Source: Methanobacteriota archaeon (lineage in GTDB: Archaea; Thermoplasmatota; Poseidoniia; Poseidoniales; Poseidoniaceae). From it: a stretch of 42,540 nucleotides of DNA. Below the pieces are notes generated by a model, which saw nothing but the letters and a program-made list of their open reading frames with translations, was not told the DNA's origin and ran no database searches. Positions 1 to 7,580 of this stretch are shown here, in pieces (position 1 is the first letter of the stretch; every line of letters begins with the position of its first letter). The stretch lies in assembly GCA_018650165.1 (NCBI GenBank), contig JABIGM010000057.1, forward strand, positions 1 through 42,540, in the 5' to 3' direction. Made by a program: the position numbers and the translations under genes.

Positions 1-585
1 GCCAACTTCAGGATTAACACATCCAATGACACGAGCAACTTGACGCACTCCGTGAGCGGGATCGCCAGGATTGAATCTTTCAGGACAGTATGCAATTTCA
101 ACATCAACACCAATTTCAAGCCCGATATCTTCAACTTCAGGTAGCCAAGTTTGAGCAGTAACTCCTGGATATACTGTCGATTCAAGAACTACAATCGTTC
201 GAGAACCCTTTTCCAGAGATTCAAAGACTGCTCTACCTGCCTTTTGCACATACGACAAATCTGGTTTGAGGTCCTCAGTTACTGGCGTTGGTACAGTCAC
301 AAGCACTACGTCACAGTGAGGCACTGCTTCTGCTGTTGATGTAGTGATATTCCATCTTTCAGTCCCAGGTGCTGGAATGATATCGTTAACATCAGGATCG
401 CCAGTGGGGTTTTCTCCGCGCTTCACCATATCTACGGTACGCTGTGAAATGTCAACTCCCCATACAGTGAAGCCAGCATCATGGAATCCAATCGCTGTGG
501 GTAGGCCAACATAACCTAGACCAATAATGCCAACGGTGAGGTCACCCTCAGCAGCCCGCTCAGCAAACTCGGATGTCCACCCCAT
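1..585 (-). CDS. nucleotide-sugar dehydrogenase (UDP-GlcNAc/ManNAc or UDP-glucose dehydrogenase family), C-terminus cut by window
   Basis: The minus strand encodes an open protein running off the window start, so only about 195 N-terminal residues are seen. Near the N-terminus is the Rossmann dinucleotide motif GLGYVGLPTA, diagnostic of the UDP-glucose/UDP-ManNAc 6-dehydrogenase family. Further in are ESTVYPGVT and CPERFNPGD, which match the family's conserved ESTVYPG and PERxxPG blocks. The enzyme would oxidise the C6 hydroxyl of an NDP-hexose to a uronic acid with two NAD+. The substrate-binding C-terminal domain and the catalytic Cys lie outside. An ATG at 585 is used; an in-frame TTG at 615 would add ten residues and cannot be excluded. 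It is divergent from the epimerase at 670, and the pair suggests supply of activated sugars for the glycosyltransferases that follow. Confidence 0.9.
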   Translation of the reverse strand, partial: MGWTSEFAERAAEGDLTVGIIGLGYVGLPTAIGFHDAGFTVWGVDISQRTVDMVKRGENPTGDPDVNDIIPAPGTERWNITTSTAEAVPHCDVVLVTVPTPVTEDLKPDLSYVQKAGRAVFESLEKGSRTIVVLESTVYPGVTAQTWLPEVEDIGLEIGVDVEIAYCPERFNPGDPAHGVRQVARVIGCVNPEVG

Positions 586-669
586 GTCTGCAAGGTATAG
601 GGCCGAGTTTTTCAACCCAATGGCTTATTCCAGCGAAGGTATGTTGACCTCAAGCGCCAACCGACTGGC

Positions 670-1524
670 ATGGCGAGTGTGCTTGTGACTGGCGGAGCCG
701 GCTTCATCGGCACCCACCTTTGCCGCTTTTTACACGATAACGGCCATCAAGTAGTCTCCTTAGACTGCGACCAGACCGGAGAACAGCCATGGGAGTGTAT
801 TACTGCTGATATTCGTGACCAATTGCAATTTGATGGCATTGATGCAATCGTTCACCTTGCAGCCCAAGTATCAGTAGTTAGATCGGTTGAAAACCCTGAT
901 GAAACTTTGTCTGTGAATATCGATGGAACTTCTTCGATAATTTCAGCTGCTGAATTATCTGGTGTCAAAAGATTACTTTTCGCATCTAGCGCAGCAGTGT
1001 ACGGAGATTCACAGCATATACCAATTCCCGAAACAGCACCTCTTATTCCACAATCACCCTACGCGGTTTCAAAAATTGTCGGTGAGGAGTTATGCCGCCG
1101 TAGTGAAATTGAAACCTGTGCTATGCGTTTCTTCAATGTCTATGGGCCAGGCCAATCTGCCGAGGGGGGATATGCTGCAGTGATTCCAGCATTCAAACAA
1201 GCAATCGCTAAAGGAGACAATTGCCGTATCTTTGGAGACGGTACACAAATCAGAGATTTTGTTCACATTAATGATCTAGTTAAGGTGATTAGTCTTGCAT
1301 TAAATGTTGAGAAACTACCCTCTGAAATGAATATTGCATCTGGCCAGCCTACAAGTTTGTTAGATTTAGTGAAAGTATTTTCTGGTTCGAATCCAGAAAT
1401 GAAACCGCCACTTTTTGAAGAAGAAAGACCCGGTGATATACACACATCTCTTGCAGACATTACACGAATGCAGGAATCGCTATCGATTGATGAAATGGTC
1501 TCTCTTGAGGAGGGTCTTTCTTGA
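670..1524 (+). CDS. NAD-dependent epimerase/dehydratase (NDP-sugar epimerase, GalE-like extended SDR)
   Basis: This 284-residue protein is an extended short-chain dehydrogenase. It has the NAD-binding GGAGFIG at residues 8-14, the acidic residue after strand 2 (LDCD, about 31-34), the active-site SSAAVYG around 106-112, the catalytic pair Y131/K135 in YAVSK, and RDFVH at 195-199 typical of NDP-sugar epimerases. The length is slightly short for GalE (about 310-340), with a trimmed C-terminus. It probably interconverts or modifies an NDP-hexose for surface glycan synthesis; substrate cannot be read from sequence. Its stop overlaps the TTG start of the next glycosyltransferase by four bases (TTGA), indicating translational coupling. 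Confidence 0.88.
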   Translation: MASVLVTGGAGFIGTHLCRFLHDNGHQVVSLDCDQTGEQPWECITADIRDQLQFDGIDAIVHLAAQVSVVRSVENPDETLSVNIDGTSSIISAAELSGVKRLLFASSAAVYGDSQHIPIPETAPLIPQSPYAVSKIVGEELCRRSEIETCAMRFFNVYGPGQSAEGGYAAVIPAFKQAIAKGDNCRIFGDGTQIRDFVHINDLVKVISLALNVEKLPSEMNIASGQPTSLLDLVKVFSGSNPEMKPPLFEEERPGDIHTSLADITRMQESLSIDEMVSLEEGLS

Positions 1525-2564
1525 AGATAGTTTGGCTATCGTCTAGAATGCTCGGCGGCGATTTGAGTTCTACTACTCAGATTCAATTAGCTAATGGTTT
1601 GGTAAAAAAAGGTCATTCAGTGGACCTTTATTCACCGGGAAAATCAGTTGGTAATTCGTTTGAGCACCATTCGATTACTCGTAGTAATATTCGGGGATTA
1701 CAAGCACGAAGTGTGGTTAAGCAACTCAGAAAGCGCACTCTTGAATTCAAAGATGCTGACGCAGTTTTAATCGATTGGCCAATATTCTCATTGGCTAGTA
1801 TAATTCAGTCTCCAGTTATTTTAATGGATAGAAGCCCCCCTGCTGACAAGGGATTTTTAGCAAAATTGCAATGGCCGAAATGGACGAAAGCATGGTCAAA
1901 AGCAATTCGAGGGACAGTCGTCTCTCAGGCCCATCGGGAATTCGTCTCAGAACAAACTCAAACCCCTAAAGCATCAATTGGCGTAATTCCTGCAGGAGTT
2001 GATTTAGAGCGTTTCCAAATTGGAGAGAAGGATGGTCCAATCCAGATGGTATATCATGGGAGAGTCGATTCAAATCGTGGCGTTTTAGGTTTACCAATGG
2101 TATTATCGGGACTCCTGTCCAAAGGCATTGATGCAACGATGCACATCTATGGTTCTGGCGATGCAGTAAATCGTTTGCGCAAGATAGGTATGCCCGGTTT
2201 GGAGATTACAGACACTATACCTCAAGACGAGGTTGCACAAAAATTAGCAAAATATGATGTTGGACTACTGCCAATGCCCGAGGATAAAGTTTGGAATCTC
2301 GCCAGCCCACTCAAACGGTCAGAATACTTAGCTAGTGGGTTGGTAGTTTGTGGTACTGACCATGATGGCCATCGTATCAAGGATTCAGGAGATTGGCTCC
2401 AATTATACAATCAAGATGAATATATTTCTCGGACCATAAATTGGCTGAGTAGTTTGGACCGTCAATTGCTGACTGCGTTGCAAAAAGAGTCTAGAGCCTA
2501 TGCTGAAGAACACCTTTCGTGGTCTCATTCTGTCGATGTTTTAGAATCTATGATATTGTCATAG
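1521..2564 (+). CDS. glycosyltransferase, GT-B fold (GT1/GT4-like)
   Basis: A 347-residue protein with an N-terminal Rossmann half and a C-terminal half typical of group 1 glycosyltransferases. The YHGRVDSNRG segment (about residue 173) opens the C-terminal domain, followed by HIYGSGD and KRSEYLASG, a variant of the usual nucleotide-binding E-x7-E region. It has no signal peptide or membrane segments, so it should act at the cytoplasmic face. The start codon is TTG, overlapping the epimerase stop by four bases, and a GAGGAGGGTC-like ribosome site lies just before it. The 3' end overlaps the convergent glycosyltransferase gene by 40 bases. Acceptor and donor sugars are unknown. Confidence 0.82.
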   Translation: MKIVWLSSRMLGGDLSSTTQIQLANGLVKKGHSVDLYSPGKSVGNSFEHHSITRSNIRGLQARSVVKQLRKRTLEFKDADAVLIDWPIFSLASIIQSPVILMDRSPPADKGFLAKLQWPKWTKAWSKAIRGTVVSQAHREFVSEQTQTPKASIGVIPAGVDLERFQIGEKDGPIQMVYHGRVDSNRGVLGLPMVLSGLLSKGIDATMHIYGSGDAVNRLRKIGMPGLEITDTIPQDEVAQKLAKYDVGLLPMPEDKVWNLASPLKRSEYLASGLVVCGTDHDGHRIKDSGDWLQLYNQDEYISRTINWLSSLDRQLLTALQKESRAYAEEHLSWSHSVDVLESMILS

Positions 2565-3418
2565 ATCTCACCCCATTGGCGCCTTACATTTTCAATAAGG
2601 TGCTCTGAGATTGCCTCTTCTAAGTTTTCAGTAACCGGGTTATTAATCGCAGATTTCCAACTATCTATGTCACCAAGTGTTGCGGTTTTGACGCATGAAG
2701 GAAGGTCTGGAACATTTTCTGAAGCAATAACAGGGCATCCCGCAGCAAGGGCTTCTAGGATTACCATCGGCTGCCCTTCATATTCGGATGGCACAATCAG
2801 CACCCCTGCAGTTTGCAGAAGGTTCCATTTTTCTTCTTCAGTAACCCATCCCAAGGCAGTTACTCCCTCGGGAGCCGAATCAACTCCTGTAACTCTAAGG
2901 TCATCAAGGTCTAACGAATATGCGAACTTGTGACCCTTAACGGGGTCATTCCTTCCCATTAGCAAAGTGAAATTTTCTCTTTCAACACCATCTTTCAATT
3001 GGGCATCCACTGGATTTGGTACAGCGATTGAATCTCCAATCAATGGATGTAATTTTTCACTCCATCCTTCAGATAAGCAAACAACCTGGTACTCATCTAA
3101 GTCTGATTTCGTGTCGATATCGAATTTACCAGAATGTATGTGGAATATTACCGGACAATTTGCAACTTTAGCAATCGAAATTTTACGACGGTAAGACCAA
3201 TCGGAAGCACAGTGTATGTGGACCAAATCGAAATCACCGGTTTTGATTTGTTTCTTAGCAATTCTCCATCGCTTTATCTTTCTTCTGATTCCTTTGGTGG
3301 AGTATGTGTTGCATGATGACCCCCTCCAACCATCGGGCGGTTTTGCTGCTAAGAGGTGAATTACAGAAGCCATGCCCCCTGGGGCCATAGTCGGCCCGAC
3401 ATGAACGACTCTTCGCAT
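2525..3418 (-). CDS. glycosyltransferase, GT4-like GT-B fold
   Basis: This 297-residue protein starts with VGPTMAPGGMASVI, a glycine-rich loop found in the acceptor domain of GT4 enzymes. It contains LLMGRNDPVKG at the interdomain junction and EYEGQPMVILE near residue 215-230, the classical E-x7-E motif that binds the nucleotide diphosphate of the donor. It is shorter than most GT4 enzymes (350-400) but both domains are present. The ATG at 3418 is supported by a strong GAAGGAGG ribosome site. It converges on the preceding glycosyltransferase with a 40-base overlap of coding 3' ends and is divergent from the GT2 gene at 3506. Confidence 0.83.
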   Translation of the reverse strand: MRRVVHVGPTMAPGGMASVIHLLAAKPPDGWRGSSCNTYSTKGIRRKIKRWRIAKKQIKTGDFDLVHIHCASDWSYRRKISIAKVANCPVIFHIHSGKFDIDTKSDLDEYQVVCLSEGWSEKLHPLIGDSIAVPNPVDAQLKDGVERENFTLLMGRNDPVKGHKFAYSLDLDDLRVTGVDSAPEGVTALGWVTEEEKWNLLQTAGVLIVPSEYEGQPMVILEALAAGCPVIASENVPDLPSCVKTATLGDIDSWKSAINNPVTENLEEAISEHLIENVRRQWGEIYDNIIDSKTSTE

Positions 3419-3505
3419 GTTGCCTCCTTCTAACTACACAGCAATAGCCTTGGTGCCGTTCTTAGCAGGGGTTTTGTTGAAGAAAGAGAGGTTTAGTCGC
3501 TAACC

Positions 3506-4690
3506 ATGGCAGGTGAGTGGTTAGCCTATGGTGAATTTAGTTTAGCCGTAATTGGACTAACTCCATTTGCTTTACACCGTTGGTCGTGTGGAAAGTGGGC
3601 TAAGAGTCGATTAGTATGCCCTCAAGATGATTCTGAACTTGCAATTACAGTACTCTTGCCAGTTTGGAATGAAGGCCTAATTATTGAGAAGAAACTTGCG
3701 AGCCTTGCTCAACAAAGTGTAAAGGTAAATTTATTGTTAATAGATTCAGCATCTACCGATGATACATTATCAAAATCCCGTACTTGGTTGGAAGACTTTC
3801 CAAATGCTTTCACTTCTCACCAAATTATTGCCATGCCCAAAAGATTGGGAAAGACTACAGCAGTTATGCAAGCTCTCGATGCGTTAGAAGGAAATGATGG
3901 AATAATTGTAATGACCGATGCCGATGCAACTCTTATGGCGGGAGCATTGGAAAGAGTAAGGCGCTGGTTTAGTGATTCACAAATTGGAGCAGTAGGGGGG
4001 ACACCCCAACGAATCGGTGAGTTTGGTGGGGAAGAAGTGCATCGGAATATGTACACACTACTGAGAGTTGGAGAATCCGCTCACGATAGTACACCTTTCC
4101 TCGAAGGCTCGTTACTTGCTTGGAAGTCGGGATTAGTGAAGTCCTCCGATCTGTATGCTACTGCAAATGCAGATGATGCTCAAATTGCGACTGCTGTGCG
4201 TCTAAATGGTCGACGTGCTATTCAGGACCCAGAATTAACTTTCACTGACCAAATGCCATTAACTTCCAAAGAGCAACGGCGACAGAAAGTTCGTAGAGGC
4301 CAAGGTCTGATTCGTCTTTTATCGCGTAAACGCAAGTTTTGGTTTTCTAAGAAAGAGGGTCGTTTTTCTAAGATACTAGGGCGTAACGCATGGATGCATC
4401 TACTTTCACCATTAGCAATTGCGGGGGGCGCTATTATTGCGGTACTGCGTAATGTAACCTATTTGCCAGATTCAAATCTAATGGTCGCACTTTCTGCGAT
4501 AGAAGCATATTGTTTACTTGCGTGGACCTTTACAAGAATTAACAAATCATTTTTTGGAATAAGGTCAGCCGGAACCATACTTTGTGGTTTGGAGAATTTG
4601 TTGGTTGCTCTAATTCTAGCAGGACGTGGCAAGAGTCTACACATGTGGGATCAACATTCAGATGTAAGAGAAACTCTTGCAGAACGGTAG
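3506..4690 (+). CDS. membrane-associated family 2 glycosyltransferase
   Basis: A 394-residue GT-A glycosyltransferase. The catalytic domain runs from about residue 45 to 290: LLPVWNEG binds the nucleotide, IDSASTDDT matches the typical VDDxSxD block, MTDADAT at about 137-143 supplies the metal-binding DxD, and EGSLLAWKSG precedes QRRQKVRRGQG, a processive-type Q-x-x-R-W equivalent. C-terminal hydrophobic segments (about 300-320, 325-345 and 355-370) place it in the membrane, with a short N-terminal hydrophobic stretch before the catalytic domain. It likely transfers sugars onto a lipid-linked or extruded glycan. It is the last gene of the glycan block before the pilin terminator. Confidence 0.85.
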   Translation: MAGEWLAYGEFSLAVIGLTPFALHRWSCGKWAKSRLVCPQDDSELAITVLLPVWNEGLIIEKKLASLAQQSVKVNLLLIDSASTDDTLSKSRTWLEDFPNAFTSHQIIAMPKRLGKTTAVMQALDALEGNDGIIVMTDADATLMAGALERVRRWFSDSQIGAVGGTPQRIGEFGGEEVHRNMYTLLRVGESAHDSTPFLEGSLLAWKSGLVKSSDLYATANADDAQIATAVRLNGRRAIQDPELTFTDQMPLTSKEQRRQKVRRGQGLIRLLSRKRKFWFSKKEGRFSKILGRNAWMHLLSPLAIAGGAIIAVLRNVTYLPDSNLMVALSAIEAYCLLAWTFTRINKSFFGIRSAGTILCGLENLLVALILAGRGKSLHMWDQHSDVRETLAER

Positions 4691-4715
4691 TGTCCAATTA
4701 ATGAAATTAAAAAAA

Positions 4716-4747
4716 GCCCCCCTGGGAACCGAAGTTCCCAGAAGGGC
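4716..4747 (-). terminator. intrinsic-type terminator downstream of the pilin gene
   Basis: The arms 4722-4729 and 4734-4741 form a perfect 8-bp stem (CTGGGAAC/GTTCCCAG) closed by a CGAA loop. An outer GCCC/GGGC helix extends it. On the minus strand the hairpin is followed by seven T residues (4709-4715), so it reads as a stem-loop plus U-tract terminating the pilin transcript. It also lies in the short gap between convergent genes and may stop both. Confidence 0.6.
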
Positions 4748-4796
4748 GGATTTGAGCGAGTGCTCGTTAACTAAGGCAATCAGATATTATCCGACT

Positions 4797-5312
4797 TCAG
4801 TTACCATCAGCGTATGCTGTGACGGTTGCGATGACCTTGTCATCTTCATCGCCAACACCAATCTTGGTTAGAGTAACTACGACATCACAGCCGCCGTTTT
4901 CTCCATTACATAGGTCAGTACCAGATTCAGAGATTGTGATCTCTTCTGATGTGTCCCAGCTCTTGTCACCATCTGCAGGTTCACCAATGGTACATTCGTT
5001 AGTTGCGTCAGTGCTGCATGTGTATGAAGCACCATCGTCAACTACGATTGATACCTTTAGTACAGCCCAACTTAGGCCGTCACCTTGGGTCATCTGAACG
5101 TGCACTAGTGCATCGTCCATTGTTTCGCCCATGTCTCCACTTGCATCTCGGTCGCTAAATGTATAGGTATCTAGACCTCCGCCAGTGGAATCACCAGCTA
5201 AGCTAGAAGCCCATACGTATAGTACACCAGCCAGAACTACAGTAATTGCAACCATTAGGATGGTAGCGATAACTGGGCTGACTGCCTCTTCGTTTCGGTT
5301 CTCGTTGTTCAT
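4797..5312 (-). CDS. archaeal type IV pilin-like secreted protein (class III signal peptide)
   Basis: A 171-residue protein whose N-terminus NEEAVSPVIATILMVAIT is the archaeal pilin (DUF1628) hallmark: a short charged leader, then a hydrophobic helix of about 22 residues that is both membrane anchor and pilus core. The prepilin peptidase would cut just before the helix. The rest is an acidic, Asp/Thr-rich beta domain with four or more Cys that could form disulfides. The ATG at 5312 is chosen because GGGAGGAGGA stands seven bases upstream and the class III signal starts there; a longer reading to 5444 would put a promoter-like element inside the gene. It is monocistronic, with its own TATA-like box and terminator. 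It probably forms an adhesion-type pilus or surface fibre. Confidence 0.85.
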   Translation of the reverse strand: MNNENRNEEAVSPVIATILMVAITVVLAGVLYVWASSLAGDSTGGGLDTYTFSDRDASGDMGETMDDALVHVQMTQGDGLSWAVLKVSIVVDDGASYTCSTDATNECTIGEPADGDKSWDTSEEITISESGTDLCNGENGGCDVVVTLTKIGVGDEDDKVIATVTAYADGN

Positions 5313-5717
5313 TTTTTTGTCCTCCTCCCCCAAGTAGGGGATAACTTCCCGACAACAGCCGCCGTATTTAATCTCTCCGCATAACAAAGTCGAATAAGTG
5401 CCGAAAAACAGGGCTACTGCGCCCTTGTTCCAACTTGGACCCATTCATGAAAAGTAACACCGAACTAATTGGTACATACAATTTGTAGGCGCGACATTAC
5501 ATTTTCACGAACGAAATAACATTTTTCTCAGCCTTTCGGCTAATTCGATCAAAGGTGAACAGGGTGAGAGCCAACGGAGAGGGGATGGGATGCACTCAAC
5601 GGGAACTTCTACAGCCCTGTTCAATCTAAGCCCAAGGTGTCACGGCAATTAACCATTTTGACTTAGAAATCTATTTCCATAGCATTATTTGCTAATTTTT
5701 GGTTTTATTATTCGCAC
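5313..5717. other. gene-free upstream region of the pilin gene with related GAACA(A)GGGC elements
   Basis: About 400 bases contain no convincing gene. Besides the pilin leader and TATA box it holds two inverted repeats built from related words: AACAGGGC...GCCCTTGTT at about 5404-5432, and GAACAGGG (5557-5564) facing CCCTGTTC (5615-5622) across 50 bases. A small hairpin AGCC-GAAA-GGCT (minus strand) lies near 5530-5541. These could be operators for a regulator of pilin expression or part of a structured RNA. I recognise no known RNA family. Confidence 0.4.
5365..5372 (-). promoter_or_regulatory. TATA-like box of the pilin gene
   Basis: Reading the minus strand, ATTAAATA stands about 55 bases before the pilin ATG. 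A start of transcription about 25 bases downstream would leave a leader of roughly 25 bases holding the strong ribosome site. Assignment is by spacing and sequence only. Confidence 0.4.
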
Positions 5718-6731
5718 TTATTCCACAGTAAGTATCTCTGGTCCGCCAGAATTTACCATTACGGTATGCTCAAACTGTCCAATCATTCCTCCGTCATGGC
5801 AACCTAATGCATGGTATGTTTCGAGGAATCTGATGCTGATTAATTTCTTTACTAATGCATTCCATTTACTCAAGCGACTTTCCTCATCAGCTTCCGGAAA
5901 CGGTTTTTCTAGCATAGGGAATGCCCATCTTTCAGCAAAGGGTAGGGTCGAATAGCGTTCTTCCAAATTCCGGGCTAATTGAGCGCCTAATGGTTTCAAT
6001 TGTTTTCTGGAAAGAGCCTTTCTCCATAGGCCCTTTGAGGTGATGCGGTAAATGTTAGATGAATTTCTTTCACCTATGTTTTTGATCAAACCACTATCCC
6101 CGGTTGTGTTGAAGGGTTCAATCGCATAGACACTGCCTTCTTCAACAACTCCCTTGAAACCAGGATTGTCTGGCCCGCATGCATATGATGGGACACTAAC
6201 TCCTGCATGTAGTTCCCATGGTTTGAGTTGATGACCACATAAATTTCGGATTGGTTGGAATCCAGCATCAATTGTTGGCTGTGCTGCAGCGGCTCCAACT
6301 TTGTACCATGGAGTACCAGGATGCAGCATTTCAATTGCAGCATCACGAGATTCTCTTGCAGCATTAATTTGTTCAGTGTATTTTCCTTTGTTACCTATTT
6401 CAAGACTGAGCGCATTATCTCCTATGTGACCATTAATGTGTACGCCAACATCAAGTTTTACGAGGTCTCCGTTTTGGAAAACCATGTCTCGCTCCCATCC
6501 TTCAGGAGCATTTAGCCCATGGTCGGTAGTATAGTGTGCTGCTAAATTATCCACAGCAATAGTTACAGGAAATGCAGGTTTTCCACCATTACGTCTAATG
6601 AATCGTTCTGCAGATTCGATAACGGAATGCCATGTTTTACCTGCTGTAATTTCTTCTCGCATTGCTTCTAAAGTACGACGCGCAACATGGCCAGCATCAT
6701 GCCAATACTTCAGGTTCGATTCGTCCACCAT
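5718..6731 (-). CDS. map: methionine aminopeptidase, type II
   Basis: This 337-residue enzyme removes initiator methionine from nascent proteins. All five metal ligands of the pita-bread fold are visible: D94 in KLDVGVH, D105 in GDNALS, H167 in GHQLKPWE, E205 in AIEPFNT and E321 in QFEHTVMV. The substrate-contact His is in AAHYT (H66). The roughly 60-residue insertion between H167 and the last Glu, which distinguishes type II (archaeal/eukaryotic) from type I enzymes, is present. The N-terminus overlaps the 3' end of the Sua5 gene by 22 bases, so it is the last gene of a minus-strand cluster. Function call is secure. Confidence 0.96.
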   Translation of the reverse strand: MVDESNLKYWHDAGHVARRTLEAMREEITAGKTWHSVIESAERFIRRNGGKPAFPVTIAVDNLAAHYTTDHGLNAPEGWERDMVFQNGDLVKLDVGVHINGHIGDNALSLEIGNKGKYTEQINAARESRDAAIEMLHPGTPWYKVGAAAAQPTIDAGFQPIRNLCGHQLKPWELHAGVSVPSYACGPDNPGFKGVVEEGSVYAIEPFNTTGDSGLIKNIGERNSSNIYRITSKGLWRKALSRKQLKPLGAQLARNLEERYSTLPFAERWAFPMLEKPFPEADEESRLSKWNALVKKLISIRFLETYHALGCHDGGMIGQFEHTVMVNSGGPEILTVE

Positions 6732-7321
6732 TCGACCACGTCTTCACGAGGTACAACGCCCTCTCTCATAACGGTTAGCCTCCAACCACGATTTTCTGCA
6801 TCATCTTTTACTAGGTTAATGTATGTACTACCAAGTCCATTTGGACAGATTCCAGGAATAACATATGCAAGTCCTAATTCCTTTGCAGCATCTTCTGTGT
6901 TTTCTTCGGGTTCACTACCAGATTTATTTGCACTAGTGGCTGTAATTGGGCCAAATTCATTAGCTAATTCAATAGCAGCAGGATGTGAGAAAACACGTAT
7001 TGCTATTTGCCCCCCTCCCAATCTTTCATCTAATAAATTGATACTTGGGAGAATAGTAGTGATGCCGCCTTTAGGAAAGTTATCAAGCAAATTTGTTAGA
7101 AACCCAGGAATATGAACTAGAGTTTTGACCTGTTCCAAGGACGCAACCCCTAGACTTACTGGCATCGAATCGAGACGATTTTTTTTTGAAAATAAATTAT
7201 TTAGCCCTGATTTGGTAGGCAGGCACCCTAATCCTGGAAGAGTACTAGTCGGATAGACAATCAGTCCACCTGAATTCAAATGATCTTTCATCCAATCACG
7301 CCCGAACCCAACGATTGACAT
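6710..7321 (-). CDS. sua5: Sua5/YrdC/YciO family, threonylcarbamoyl-AMP synthase
   Basis: About 203 residues cover a single YrdC domain. It makes threonylcarbamoyl-AMP from threonine, bicarbonate and ATP, the first step of the t6A37 modification of ANN-decoding tRNAs; KEOPS completes it. Visible motifs are YPTSTLPGLGC near the N-terminus, KKNRLDSMPVS (the KxR nucleotide-binding region) and TSANKSGSE, the family's SxN site. The C-terminal Sua5 domain of longer archaeal proteins (about 340 residues) is absent, so it is a TsaC-like short form. ATG 7321 is preferred over an upstream codon at 7345 because the domain starts soon after it. It overlaps the upstream small gene by 26 bases and map by 22. 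Confidence 0.9.
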   Translation of the reverse strand: MSIVGFGRDWMKDHLNSGGLIVYPTSTLPGLGCLPTKSGLNNLFSKKNRLDSMPVSLGVASLEQVKTLVHIPGFLTNLLDNFPKGGITTILPSINLLDERLGGGQIAIRVFSHPAAIELANEFGPITATSANKSGSEPEENTEDAAKELGLAYVIPGICPNGLGSTYINLVKDDAENRGWRLTVMREGVVPREDVVEWWTNRT

Positions 7322-7571
7322 GGTCTTCAGCAATTTGTGCTGCAATCTCTCTATCCTCTGTTTTTACTAGTAATTTACCACTTGGATAGAGAGTTAACTC
7401 TGCAGGGCCAGAGAAAGTCCAAGCCAAACGAGTGCGTATTCCAATTGTATAGCCGGCAGATTCAATTTCTAACCCCACAGCTTCGAGATTTATTTTTTCA
7501 ATCCCATCAACTACTATTTGCCATGCAGATTTATTTCCGCACATTTCCATGATGAAAGAATCTTCGGCCAA
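7296..7571 (-). CDS. small conserved-looking protein of unknown function upstream of sua5
   Basis: A 91-residue protein with no family I recognise. It is predicted alpha/beta: strand-like stretches QIVVDGIEKINLE, IGIRTRLAWTFSG and ELTLYPSGKLLVKT, then a C-terminal helix REIAAQIAEDHVNRW. The YPSGKLLVKT pattern recalls small beta-sheet nucleic-acid or TBP-like folds, but this is only a resemblance. A TTG start at 7571 is favoured because GAGGGATT stands five bases upstream, right after the preceding gene's stop; an ATG at 7550 is the alternative. It lies 9 bases from its upstream neighbour and overlaps sua5 by 26 bases, which argues that it is truly translated and perhaps linked to tRNA modification. 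Confidence 0.6.
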   Translation of the reverse strand: MAEDSFIMEMCGNKSAWQIVVDGIEKINLEAVGLEIESAGYTIGIRTRLAWTFSGPAELTLYPSGKLLVKTEDREIAAQIAEDHVNRWVRA

Positions 7572-7580
7572 ATTAATCCC

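Noticed and set aside
151..339. Short plus-strand ORF opposite the sugar dehydrogenase
   Set aside because: The minus-strand frame has clear dehydrogenase motifs across the whole region; the plus frame has none.
5557..5622. Known structured RNA (SRP, RNase P) in the pilin upstream region
   Set aside because: The 8-bp closing stem is there, but none of the conserved SRP or RNase P core motifs are seen; only a candidate element is reported.
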